From: CBDFGQ01 sp965247295
Lineage (GTDB): Bacteria > Chloroflexota > Dehalococcoidia > Lucifugimonadales > JAGWBF01
Reading direction: 5' to 3'
Assembly (NCBI GenBank): GCA_965247295.1
Contig: CBDFGQ010000008.1
Location: forward strand, 744,001 to 808,000
Length of the DNA: 64,000 nucleotides
Shown here piece by piece: positions 16,467-24,100 of this stretch (position 1 is the first letter of the stretch; every line of letters begins with the position of its first letter). A program made the position numbers and the translations under genes. The notes beneath the pieces were generated by a model. The model was not told where the DNA came from. It saw only the letters and a program-made list of their open reading frames with translations, and searched no databases.

Positions 16467-16523
16467 TGTGACCTCGCCTTATTCAGATTGGTTCGCCGAG
16501 CAGTCGCCAGCCTTGTCTTTCTT

Positions 16524-17003
16524 TTAGCGCGACAAGTTACTCAACACCGCGAGGGCAACCAGCAGGAGAAGGTTCCCCACGGCGCACAACGCAGCCAGCG
16601 CCACATGGGCTCTTACGGTTCGCTCCCGCCGCCGGTCAGCCAAGATGCCGGCTATGCCAAAGGCCATCACTGCTGGAAACACCAGCGGCCCTATGGAAAA
16701 GGCCCCTATTAGCATCACTGCCGACAACATGCCGGTCACTGCCCATGTTAACAGACCCCAGTCGCGTGAATGCTCCGTGCGGTCGAGAAACACCGCGGCC
16801 AACCCAACCGGACCAAAAATACCAAGCTGTAACAGTACCAGCGCTGGCAGAGGCCAGGTAATTCCGCCAGACGCCGCCTCGTTGAGCCAGAAAGTTGCGG
16901 AAACGGCCACAACGACGGCTGCCCCAGCTGTGGACAGCACCAGTTCGAGGCTCCGTCTGAACGCCCTGCATCGCGAGCTAGCGGAGCAACTTACGGCCAA
17001 CAT
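16524..17003 (-). CDS. Small hypothetical membrane protein
   Basis: A 159-residue protein of unknown function with four clear hydrophobic segments: about 20-42, 49-72, 83-112 (possibly with the next) and 130-155, separated by a charged RRRERT loop. No motif I recognise. It follows cofC by 21 bases on the same strand, so it may be co-transcribed with the F420 genes. Translation initiation is weakly marked. Confidence 0.6.
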   Translation of the reverse strand: MLAVSCSASSRCRAFRRSLELVLSTAGAAVVVAVSATFWLNEAASGGITWPLPALVLLQLGIFGPVGLAAVFLDRTEHSRDWGLLTWAVTGMLSAVMLIGAFSIGPLVFPAVMAFGIAGILADRRRERTVRAHVALAALCAVGNLLLLVALAVLSNLSR

Positions 17004-17024
17004 ATTAATCCAAACAAACCTATT

Positions 17025-17732
17025 TCAAGATGGACTAACAACTGTCGCGTCAGACATCCCTTCCCCTGACAGCCTCTCCAGGAGGCCTGGCTCATGGTAC
17101 TCGTAGGCCCTGAGGTCGTCGAATGTGTCCAGGTCGGAGGCCAGACCAGGGCTGTAGTAGATCGCGGTGGACAGGCCGTTGGAACTGGCGTGGGCCAGGT
17201 GCTTCTGGAAGCTGTCGAGGCCCAGATGGGGCCGGAACGGCCGGGCCATACCGGGCAGCACCAGTATGCCGTTCGTGCCTCCACCCAGCCTCGAGGGCGC
17301 CAGGGTAACGTTTTTAAGATTCCCGGAGGCGGCGAGCAACCCGTTCACATCACTCGACTTCACCAATGGTAGGTCCCCCGGAATGTACATCGCGGCGCTA
17401 TCCAGTGCGAAGGCCCGCTGAAAGGTCAGCCAAAGGGTCTCATTCAGGTCCGCGCCCTCCTCCTCGTACCATGAAGCTCCCTCCTCGGTAGCCACCTGGC
17501 TTATTTCGGAGTCACCTCCTATCACCCACACACTACCCACCGACGACGCGTTCCCACTGGCGTGGGCGGACCCAGTGATGGCCCTCAGGACCCGCCGGAG
17601 CATGTTAAGGCTAAGGGCCATCCGCTGCTGCTGGCTCAGCTCTCCCGAGAGCCTGGTCTTCCCCTGGGCCAGGGGCTTCATGGGGACGATGGCCACGGTC
17701 TCAGATGCTTTTCCGGCGTTCCTAAACCCCAC
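17025..17732 (-). CDS. cofC: 2-phospho-L-lactate guanylyltransferase (CofC)
   Basis: A 235-residue nucleotidyltransferase of the GT-A fold making lactyl (or enolpyruvyl) diphosphoguanosine for F420 assembly. The N-terminus VAIVPMKPLAQGKTRLSGELS is the nucleotide-binding signature of CofC/FbiD, and YIPGDLPLVKSSDVN gives the metal-binding Asp region; RPHLGLDSFQKHL is the C-terminal signature. The GTG start overlaps the cofD tail by 11 bases, indicating translational coupling. Confidence 0.9.
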   Translation of the reverse strand: MGFRNAGKASETVAIVPMKPLAQGKTRLSGELSQQQRMALSLNMLRRVLRAITGSAHASGNASSVGSVWVIGGDSEISQVATEEGASWYEEEGADLNETLWLTFQRAFALDSAAMYIPGDLPLVKSSDVNGLLAASGNLKNVTLAPSRLGGGTNGILVLPGMARPFRPHLGLDSFQKHLAHASSNGLSTAIYYSPGLASDLDTFDDLRAYEYHEPGLLERLSGEGMSDATVVSPS

Positions 17733-18705
17733 GGGATCGCTCAGGGTAGGCCTCCAGAATGCGGCAGATGTGGGACGCCAGCCTCACCTTGTCCTTTTCC
17801 GTGATCATGACCGTGGGCGCGACCTCCGCCCGCATTCCCAGGGCGTCGATGGCGCCGGCCAGGCAGCGGTCCAGCTCGTCTATCACAAATACGTCGCATA
17901 GCCCACGATACTGCTCTGCTACGCCAACGCATGAGACATCGTGCCCCAGCTCTTCCAGCAGCTTGGCTGCAGGACCCCTCAACGCCTCGCCGCCCACGAT
18001 AGGGCTCACTACCAACCTGGTCCCAGAGAAGGATTCTATCGATTCTCTCATTCCCGGCACCTCCAGGATCGGAGCTATGCTGAGGAAGGGATTTGAAGGA
18101 CAGAAGACGATGGCGGAAGCGCTTTCCAGGGCCGCCAACAATCCAGGCGAAGCACATACATCCCCGGTATCGGCCAGGACTTCCCCTGCGGCGTTCTCGA
18201 AATGGATGGCCCTGGCGACGGGCTCGCACTGGCGCCCCACAAAGTAGACTTGGAAAGGCAGCTGACCATCGTCGGTCTCGATAATGGTACGCACCCGTTG
18301 ATCGCTCATGGGCACGATGGTGTGGCGGATACCTAAACGCTGGCACAGCTCGCGGGTCACCTCCGACAGGGTCCATCCCTCACGCAGGAGCTGGGTGCGC
18401 CGTATATGGGTGGCCAGGTCCTTGTCGCCCAGGTTGAACCATGTGGGCCCGCCGTATCGCCCCAGCATCGCCAGTCCGTTGAAGCTCTCTCCCTCTACGC
18501 CCCATCCGGTGACGGTGTTGGTGAGCCCAGCGAGGGCGTACATCACGGTATCCAGGTCGGGGGACACGTGGAGCCCGTGGAACACCTCATCGTCACCGGT
18601 GTTGACCACGATGGTCAGCGCCTCTGGGGGAAGGACCTTGGAGAGCCCCAGAGCCAGCTTGGCCCCACCGACCCCGCCGGCCAGGGCGAGTACGGGCCCG
18701 GTCAT
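17722..18705 (-). CDS. cofD: 2-phospho-L-lactate transferase (CofD)
   Basis: A 327-residue enzyme that joins the phospholactyl moiety to the deazaflavin Fo, giving F420-0 (or dehydro-F420-0). The N-terminal LALAGGVGGAKLALGL and VNTGDDEVFHGLHVSPDLDT are CofD/FbiA signatures that bind Fo and the nucleotide; SPIVGGEALRGPAAKLL is a conserved C-terminal block. Its ATG overlaps the TGA of the DUF559 gene (ATGA at 18702-18705), so after insertion of that element its translation is coupled to the DUF559 frame. It overlaps cofC by 11 bases. Confidence 0.93.
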   Translation of the reverse strand: MTGPVLALAGGVGGAKLALGLSKVLPPEALTIVVNTGDDEVFHGLHVSPDLDTVMYALAGLTNTVTGWGVEGESFNGLAMLGRYGGPTWFNLGDKDLATHIRRTQLLREGWTLSEVTRELCQRLGIRHTIVPMSDQRVRTIIETDDGQLPFQVYFVGRQCEPVARAIHFENAAGEVLADTGDVCASPGLLAALESASAIVFCPSNPFLSIAPILEVPGMRESIESFSGTRLVVSPIVGGEALRGPAAKLLEELGHDVSCVGVAEQYRGLCDVFVIDELDRCLAGAIDALGMRAEVAPTVMITEKDKVRLASHICRILEAYPERSRGV

Positions 18706-19091
18706 GGACCGTCCTGCTCCTTCCCCCCTTGTGGGGGAAGGTTGGGATGGGGGGTATCAACACGATACTCCAACGCTACAACTATAACCTCTTTAACAGC
18801 CTCAGTTTCCTTCAGAACTTGATCGTTCCAGAACCTCAATACACGGAATCCTTGAGATTCCAGCCAGTCAGAGCGTGCCGAATCATACGTCACACTTTCA
18901 GAATGCTGCCCTCCATCCAGCTCAATGACCAACTCCCGCTCAAAGCACACGAAGTCAACGATGTACGGCCCGATGGGCGCTTGTCTGCGAAACCTGTGGC
19001 CGCCAAGCTGGCGGAGGCGAAGGTGTTTCCATAGGGCGAGTTCGGCCGCTGTTGGATTCCTGCGTAGCTCGCGGGCTCTCATTGTGCTCAT
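18702..19091 (-). CDS. DUF559 (endonuclease-like, Vsr-related fold) protein inside an inverted-repeat element
   Basis: A 129-residue DUF559 protein of the restriction-endonuclease-like superfamily. Conserved blocks are LRRNPTAAELALWKHLR, GHRFRRQAPIGPYIVDFVC, ELDGGQHS and GFRVLRFWNDQVL; the D (IVDF) and E-x-D (IELDG) positions fit a PD-(D/E)XK-type active site. Family members are widespread, often next to short repeats, and no function is firmly assigned. The last 20 residues (from about HPNLPPQGGKE) are encoded by the left inverted repeat, and the stop overlaps the cofD ATG. It interrupts the cofH-cofD part of the F420 operon. Confidence 0.8.
   Translation of the reverse strand: MSTMRARELRRNPTAAELALWKHLRLRQLGGHRFRRQAPIGPYIVDFVCFERELVIELDGGQHSESVTYDSARSDWLESQGFRVLRFWNDQVLKETEAVKEVIVVALEYRVDTPHPNLPPQGGKEQDGP
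18717..18758. repeat. Left inverted repeat of DUF559 element
   Basis: Starting CTCCTTCCCCCCTTGTGGGG, this arm matches the reverse complement of 19099-19144 with only a few mismatches and small gaps, and contains its own small hairpin (CCCC-CTTGTG-GGGG type). It encodes the C-terminus of the DUF559 protein. Confidence 0.75.
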
Positions 19092-19098
19092 TCCAGGA

Positions 19099-19144
19099 TG
19101 TTACCCCCCATCCTGACCTTCCCCCACAAGGGGGGAAGGGAAGC
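19099..19144. repeat. Right inverted repeat of DUF559 element
   Basis: This arm runs from TGTTACCCCCCATCCTGACC to the GGGGGGAAGGGAAGC end and is the inverted partner of 18717-18758. It lies just upstream of the DUF559 ATG. Confidence 0.75.
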
Positions 19145-19171
19145 CTGTCCCCGAGAAGCACGGCGATTTTT

Positions 19172-19215
19172 TCTCTCCCCCTTGATGGGGGAGAGTCCGA
19201 AAGAGGGTGGGTTCA
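19172..19215. repeat. REP-like G/C-run hairpin next to DUF559 element
   Basis: TCTCTCCCCCTTGATGGGGGAGAG forms a near-perfect hairpin and is followed by GAAAGAGGGTGGG. It resembles, but does not match, the DUF559 inverted repeats, suggesting a second repeat family or an older copy. Confidence 0.55.
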
Positions 19216-19254
19216 CGTCCATCCCAAACTACGTCCGCCGAGGGAGAAGAACTA

Positions 19255-19425
19255 TCATTGCCCTTGGTTGTCCCTTCGCCTGAGCCCCCTCAGAAGCCGC
19301 TCCAGGGCCTTCTCATATTTTGAGGGGTCGCAGAAATCGGCGCGGTTTCGCTCCATGAGAAGAGGCTCCAGACCAATGGCCTGGCTACTATCCTTCGCCA
19401 GCGCCACGTGCTCAGGGTTCGCCAT
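19255..19425 (-). CDS. Small hypothetical ORF (56 aa) downstream of cofH
   Basis: A 56-codon ORF beginning ATG (19425-19423), six bases after the cofH stop, and ending TGA at 19257-19255. The product starts MANPEHVALAKDSSQAIG and ends with a basic, amphipathic helix (KYEKALERLLRGLRRRDNQGQ). I recognise no family. Its position, immediately after cofH and before the repeat region, suggests it belongs to the F420 operon or is a remnant of a longer gene cut by the DUF559 element. No clear ribosome-binding site; coupling to cofH is possible. Confidence 0.4.
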   Translation of the reverse strand: MANPEHVALAKDSSQAIGLEPLLMERNRADFCDPSKYEKALERLLRGLRRRDNQGQ

Positions 19426-19431
19426 CTCGGG

Positions 19432-20796
19432 TCAGGCCTCTGGAGGCGGGTCTGCCTGTCCTGCGGCTCCTTTGGCGTGCCTGGGGTGCTGGAAGCGGTA
19501 GGTGTCCATGTTGATGAGGCGGTGGTAGGAGCCGAACCGCTCCTCGGGGTTGTCTCCCACCAGGTCAAGGGGGTCCACTGGGTCGTCGCTGTCGTCGAAC
19601 AGGCGGCGTATCTTGTACGTGGTGTACCGCTCGGCGGGCACCCTCCCGGAGTCCCGGATGAGCTGCCGGAACTGGCCCGGCTTCACCAGCTGCCCGTACT
19701 GGGCGCCGGCGGAGGTGGAGATGCTCTCGTTGATGAGGGTGCCGCCCATGTCGTTGACCCCCGCACCCAGGAGGACCTGCGAGAACCGCAGGCTCTCCTT
19801 TACCCAGGACACCTGGAGATTGGGTATCCAGCTGTCCAGCATCAGCCGGGAGACGGCATGCACCTTCATCACCTCGTTGCCCGTGGGCCCGGCCCTCACA
19901 CCATCCACAAGGTCCCGTCCATACATGGGGGCCTCGGTGTACACGAAGCTCAGGGGGACGAACTCGGTGAACCCTCCGGTGCCCTTCTGGATGTCCCGAA
20001 TGAGGGCAATGTGGCGGGCCACGTGCTCGCTGGTCTCGACATGGCCATACATTACGGTGGAGGTGGTGGGTATCCCCAGCTCATGGGCGGTGGTGATTAC
20101 CTCGATCCACTGGTCGACGGTGATCCGGCCCGGGGAGATCCTGTCCCTCATCTCCTGGTCCAGGATTTCGGCGGAGGTCCCGGGCAGGCTCCCGACCCCG
20201 GCGTCCTTCAGGCCCTTGAGGTAATCCCCGATGCTGCACTTGGAGCGGATGGAGCCGTAGAGCACCTCTTCGGGCGAGAAGCCGTGGATATGGATATCGG
20301 GAAGCTCCGCCTTCAATGCCTCGCACAGCCGGATGTACAGGTCCCCCTCCATCTGGGGTGGAAGGCCAGCCTGAACACACACCTCGGTGGCGCCGAGGTC
20401 CCAGGCCTCCCTGGCACGGCGGAGCACCTCGTTAAGGGGCAAAAAATATCCCTCTTCCTCTCGGTGGTCGCGACTAAAGGCGCAGAAGCCACACCTCTTG
20501 ATGCACACGTTGGTGAAGTTAATGTTGCGATTCACCACGTAGGTAACCACGTCACCCACGCGCCGCCTGCGCAGCTCATCGGCGGCCATCACAAGGGCGC
20601 TCAGCTCCAGCCCCGAGGTATCGAAGAGGACCAGGGCTTCCTCCACGGAGGTCTCCCGACCCTCCAGGGCGTTGCTCAGTATATGCGCGACCTCTGGTTT
20701 GACACCCTTCAAGACGTGCTCTAGCGGCGCGCCGCCACCGTCAAAGGCATCAGGGGGCACTTGGTACCCCCGGCGTGCTACCGACATAACGCTCAA
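19432..20796 (-). CDS. cofH: 5-amino-6-(D-ribitylamino)uracil-L-tyrosine 4-hydroxyphenyl transferase (CofH)
   Basis: A 454-residue radical-SAM enzyme that, with CofG, builds the deazaflavin Fo from tyrosine and the ribityl-uracil. The [4Fe-4S] motif CIKRCGFC gives C98, C102 and C105. The GAGVNDMGGTLINESIS block and the YKIRRLF-type C-terminus are typical of CofH rather than the related menaquinone enzymes MqnC/MqnE. Its start lies inside the end of cofG (47-base overlap). Confidence 0.93.
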   Translation of the reverse strand: MSVMSVARRGYQVPPDAFDGGGAPLEHVLKGVKPEVAHILSNALEGRETSVEEALVLFDTSGLELSALVMAADELRRRRVGDVVTYVVNRNINFTNVCIKRCGFCAFSRDHREEEGYFLPLNEVLRRAREAWDLGATEVCVQAGLPPQMEGDLYIRLCEALKAELPDIHIHGFSPEEVLYGSIRSKCSIGDYLKGLKDAGVGSLPGTSAEILDQEMRDRISPGRITVDQWIEVITTAHELGIPTTSTVMYGHVETSEHVARHIALIRDIQKGTGGFTEFVPLSFVYTEAPMYGRDLVDGVRAGPTGNEVMKVHAVSRLMLDSWIPNLQVSWVKESLRFSQVLLGAGVNDMGGTLINESISTSAGAQYGQLVKPGQFRQLIRDSGRVPAERYTTYKIRRLFDDSDDPVDPLDLVGDNPEERFGSYHRLINMDTYRFQHPRHAKGAAGQADPPPEA

Positions 20797-22093
20797 TGCC
20801 CCCTTTCACGTATCCCTCGCCATCGGCAAGGGCCTCTATTCGCTCTACGATGGATGCGGGCAGATACCCATCACCCCCCAACACATACTCGGGATAGATG
20901 GGCAGGCGCGGCCTCAGGGTGAATCCCAGCTCCTCCGTCCGCCGGCGCAGCTCAGAGACCTCGGGCCAGGGAGCCTCGGGGTTCACATAGTCGATGGTCA
21001 GGGGCGAGATCCCGCCCCAGTCGTTGATACCAGCCAGCAGGTACACCGGGTAGTCCTCGGAACTCAGGTTGGGCGGGACCTGGATATTGGCCGTAGGACC
21101 CAGCACCAGCCGGGCCATGGCGACAGTCCACAGGAGGTCCTCAGAGGAAGGGTCCGGGAGGGCTGCCATGGGCGTGCTTGGCTTGGCCCGGAAGTTCTGG
21201 ACGATCACCTCCTGGACATGGCCGTAGCGGAGCTGGAGTTCCCGAATAGCCAGCAAGGACTCTATCCGCTCCTCTCGAGTCTCCCCGATGCCTATGAGGA
21301 TTCCTGTGGTAAAGGCTATCCTCAGCTGGCCCGCCAGCTCCACCGTCCTGATGCGCACACTTGGGCGCTTGCTGGGAGCGAACTCGTGGGGCCCGCCGGG
21401 TTGGGAAAGCCGGGGGCTCACACTCTCCAGCATCAGCCCCATGGAGGCGTTAACATCCCGCAGCCGGGCCATCTCGCGGCGGCTCATGGTGCCGGGGTTG
21501 CCGTGGGGCAGCAGAGAGGTCTCCTGGAGCACCAACTGACACGCGTCGTGAAGGTACTCCAGGGTTGTCCTGTAGCCATGCCGCTGGAGCCAGTCCCGGG
21601 CCTCTGAGTAGCGCTGCTCCGGCCTCTCCCCCAGGGTGAACAGGGCCTCGGTGCAGCCCAACCGCTCTCCGGCCCGCGCCACGGCCAGCACCTCCTCCAG
21701 GATCATATAAAGGTTTTCTGCTTCCGAGGGCGCCTGGCGGAAGGTGCAGTAACCACAGAAGTCGCGGCACAGCCGGGTCAGGGGGATGAAGACCTTGGGC
21801 GAGAAGCTAACGTCCCGGCCCCGGCCACTGTCCCGTATTTCTGAGGCAGCCCGGCAAAGGGGGCCCAGATCCTCGGCGGACGACCGCGCCAGCAGATGCG
21901 CCGGCTCCCGACTCAGTCCACCTCCCTGGATGGCCAGCTCCACCGCGCCCTTCAACCCATCGCCCAGGCCCTCCAGGGGGTCAGCTCCGCCTCGCAGCCG
22001 TTCCACTCCCCAGCCCAGTGAGTCGACCTCCGGGCTAAGAATGGAGCCCTCATGACGCGATTGAGTCTGTACGCGAGTTTTACTTAAAGACAT
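20750..22093 (-). CDS. cofG: 7,8-didemethyl-8-hydroxy-5-deazariboflavin synthase (CofG)
   Basis: A 447-residue radical-SAM enzyme completing Fo synthesis. The cluster motif CRDFCGYC gives C109, C113 and C116; FIPLTRLCRDFC, LEYLHDAC, GIGETREER, NFRAKP and GINDWGGISP are CofG signatures. The first roughly 95 residues before the radical-SAM core are longer than in minimal archaeal CofG. It is the first gene of the F420 operon and overlaps cofH. CofG and CofH are separate here, not fused as in actinobacterial FbiC. Confidence 0.93.
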   Translation of the reverse strand: MSLSKTRVQTQSRHEGSILSPEVDSLGWGVERLRGGADPLEGLGDGLKGAVELAIQGGGLSREPAHLLARSSAEDLGPLCRAASEIRDSGRGRDVSFSPKVFIPLTRLCRDFCGYCTFRQAPSEAENLYMILEEVLAVARAGERLGCTEALFTLGERPEQRYSEARDWLQRHGYRTTLEYLHDACQLVLQETSLLPHGNPGTMSRREMARLRDVNASMGLMLESVSPRLSQPGGPHEFAPSKRPSVRIRTVELAGQLRIAFTTGILIGIGETREERIESLLAIRELQLRYGHVQEVIVQNFRAKPSTPMAALPDPSSEDLLWTVAMARLVLGPTANIQVPPNLSSEDYPVYLLAGINDWGGISPLTIDYVNPEAPWPEVSELRRRTEELGFTLRPRLPIYPEYVLGGDGYLPASIVERIEALADGEGYVKGGIERYVGSTPGVPSAP

Positions 22094-22185
22094 TGCTCGT
22101 AGACCGGTGCCACCGCAGCTTCAATGTATCCTCATCGGCGAGTCAGGGGTACCAAACACCATAGGTAGGGTGAGCCCCCGCACGA

Positions 22186-22839
22186 CTATCGGGGCGAGTA
22201 GGCCGTGGGCCTCAGGATGCTGTTGTGAAACCTCTTCACCAGGGGCCCTCCTAACTCAGTCTGTGCCCTAGCCGCCAGCCAGTCGGGGTCGGCCTGAAAG
22301 GCAGCCCAGCACTTCTCCCTGTCCACCAGGCTGGGGTAGCCAAGCATGTAGACTAGCTGATTGCTGGTACCCACTTCCTCCGTCCAGTAGCCTACTACTC
22401 CCATGCCATGCTTCTTGAAGAACGAGTCGGTATACTTGGCGAACCGGTCGTGCAGCGCGGGTAGCTTGCCCGGCATGGCCTCATAGACCCGCAGCTCCTG
22501 TACGCTGGAGCTGATTTTCGGCTGAGGCGAGTAGGCAGTGAGGCGCATAAAGACGTTGTGGTACCGCTCTACCAGGGGTCCCTGCACCTCCGTCTCAGCC
22601 CGCCTGCTCTGCCAGTCGGGGTCAGCCTGAAAGGCGTTCCACCTGCTCTCTCTGTCCGCCATACTCTCGAAGCTCAATATGTAGGTCAGCCGGTTGCTGG
22701 TGCCGAATTCTTCAGTCCAGAATCCCACCACACCGATCCCGTGCTTCTTGAAGAACCCAACGGTGTGGTCGGCGAAGCGATCGTTGAGGGCGGGAAGCTT
22801 TCCCGGCATCGCCTCGTAGACCCGCAGCTCGTGAAGCAC
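22186..22839 (-). CDS. NIPSNAP-family protein with two tandem domains
   Basis: A 217-residue protein made of two copies of an about 105-residue NIPSNAP (ferredoxin-like alpha/beta barrel) domain. Both copies open with ELRVYEAMPGKLPAL.DRFA, continue GVVG.WTEE.GTSN.L.Y and end with FQADPDW and GPLV.R.HN. The repeats agree at well over half of positions, so the gene arose by an internal duplication. NIPSNAP proteins have no settled bacterial function. The neighbours (cofG, ruvB) give no clear functional hint. Confidence 0.85.
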   Translation of the reverse strand: MLHELRVYEAMPGKLPALNDRFADHTVGFFKKHGIGVVGFWTEEFGTSNRLTYILSFESMADRESRWNAFQADPDWQSRRAETEVQGPLVERYHNVFMRLTAYSPQPKISSSVQELRVYEAMPGKLPALHDRFAKYTDSFFKKHGMGVVGYWTEEVGTSNQLVYMLGYPSLVDREKCWAAFQADPDWLAARAQTELGGPLVKRFHNSILRPTAYSPR

Positions 22840-22917
22840 CTGGCCACCCCCTTCCTCGAATAAATCCCGTCTAGTCCAGCCACCCGCCTTGCCAGGACAG
22901 CATATGTCCCGGTCGGG

Positions 22918-23946
22918 CTACAGGAGCTTGCCCTGAGGAGAGCTCCCCTTGCCCTCGTACTCCCTGCCCAAGTGCTCGTAACCCAGGCGCGTGGCTTGCC
23001 TTCCCCTCGGAGTGCGCTCGAGGAAACCCAACTGAAGCAGGTAGGGTTCGTATATGTCCATGATGGTATCTGAATCCTCGCCAACCGAGGCTGCCAGGGT
23101 TTCCAAGCCCACCGGACCCCCCGAGAACCTGTCTACTATGCTCTCTAGCAGCTTGTGGTCGACCTCGTCCAGCCCCATGGTGTCCACCTCCAGCTTGGCC
23201 AGGGCTTCCAGGGCAACATCCTTCGTTATTCTACCATCGGCCATAACCTGAGCATAGTCCCTGGTACGCTTGAGGAGCCGGTTGGAGACCCTAGGAGTGC
23301 CCCGGGACCGCGTACCTATCTCCTGTACACCCTCGTCGTCGATGGACACCCCGAGGATGCGGGCCGAGCGTGCAACAATCACTTGCATGGCGTTCAAGTC
23401 GTAGAACTCCAGGTGGAAAACGGAGCCGAACCTGTCTCTGAGAGGCGGGCTGACCATGCCATACCGCGTGGTAGCGCCTACGAGACTGAAGGGCTCGATA
23501 CGAAGGTTCACGTTCCGGGCTCCCAAACCCTTGCCCACCACCCACGAGAGGAAGAAGTCCTCCATAGCCGGGTAGAGGACCTCTTCCACCACGCGGCTCA
23601 GGCGGTGTATCTCGTCGATGAAGAGCACGTCTCCGGATTTCAGGCTGGTGAGAATGGCGGCCATGTCACCCGCTCGCTCGATGGCAGGGCCAGAGGTGAC
23701 CTTGATGGTCACCTCCATCTCCTGGGCGATTATGTGGGCCAGGGTCGTCTTGCCCAAGCCAGGGGGACCGTAGACCATTACGTGGTCAAGGGACTCTCCC
23801 CGCATCTTGGAGGCCTGCATAGATATGCTCAGGTTCTCCTTGACCCTGTCCTGGCCAACGAAGTCCGCCAGGCGGCGAGGACGCAGGGATGAGTCCAAGC
23901 CCTCGTCGTCCACGACGGACTTTCCTGAGACTACCCTCTCGGTCAT
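22918..23946 (-). CDS. ruvB: Holliday junction branch migration ATPase RuvB
   Basis: A 342-residue AAA+ motor that drives branch migration with RuvA during recombination repair. Walker A GPPGLGKT is at about residues 60-67, Walker B is DEIHRLS, and sensor/arginine-finger regions are in ATTRYGMVSPPLRDRFG; a C-terminal winged helix ends GFLERTPRGRQAT. ATG 23946 is used; a GTG 18 bases upstream lacks a ribosome-binding site. ruvA and ruvC are not adjacent in the window. Confidence 0.95.
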   Translation of the reverse strand: MTERVVSGKSVVDDEGLDSSLRPRRLADFVGQDRVKENLSISMQASKMRGESLDHVMVYGPPGLGKTTLAHIIAQEMEVTIKVTSGPAIERAGDMAAILTSLKSGDVLFIDEIHRLSRVVEEVLYPAMEDFFLSWVVGKGLGARNVNLRIEPFSLVGATTRYGMVSPPLRDRFGSVFHLEFYDLNAMQVIVARSARILGVSIDDEGVQEIGTRSRGTPRVSNRLLKRTRDYAQVMADGRITKDVALEALAKLEVDTMGLDEVDHKLLESIVDRFSGGPVGLETLAASVGEDSDTIMDIYEPYLLQLGFLERTPRGRQATRLGYEHLGREYEGKGSSPQGKLL

Positions 23947-24100
23947 CCTATCCCATCGCCTCACGCACAGAAAGAGATTAGAGCTTCACTAGCAGGTATA
24001 CGGCTGCACAGAATCTAACGCGGTCGGCGTTCCTCTCCAGCCCAATACCGCCCCCACCTCCGGCTCGTTGTTCATACCCCCAACGCTCCCCCGAAAGGTC

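Noticed and set aside
19408..20724. 438-codon plus-strand ORF antisense to cofH
   Set aside because: It is a high-GC shadow frame; cofH on the other strand has full radical-SAM motifs and the antisense product has no recognisable domain.
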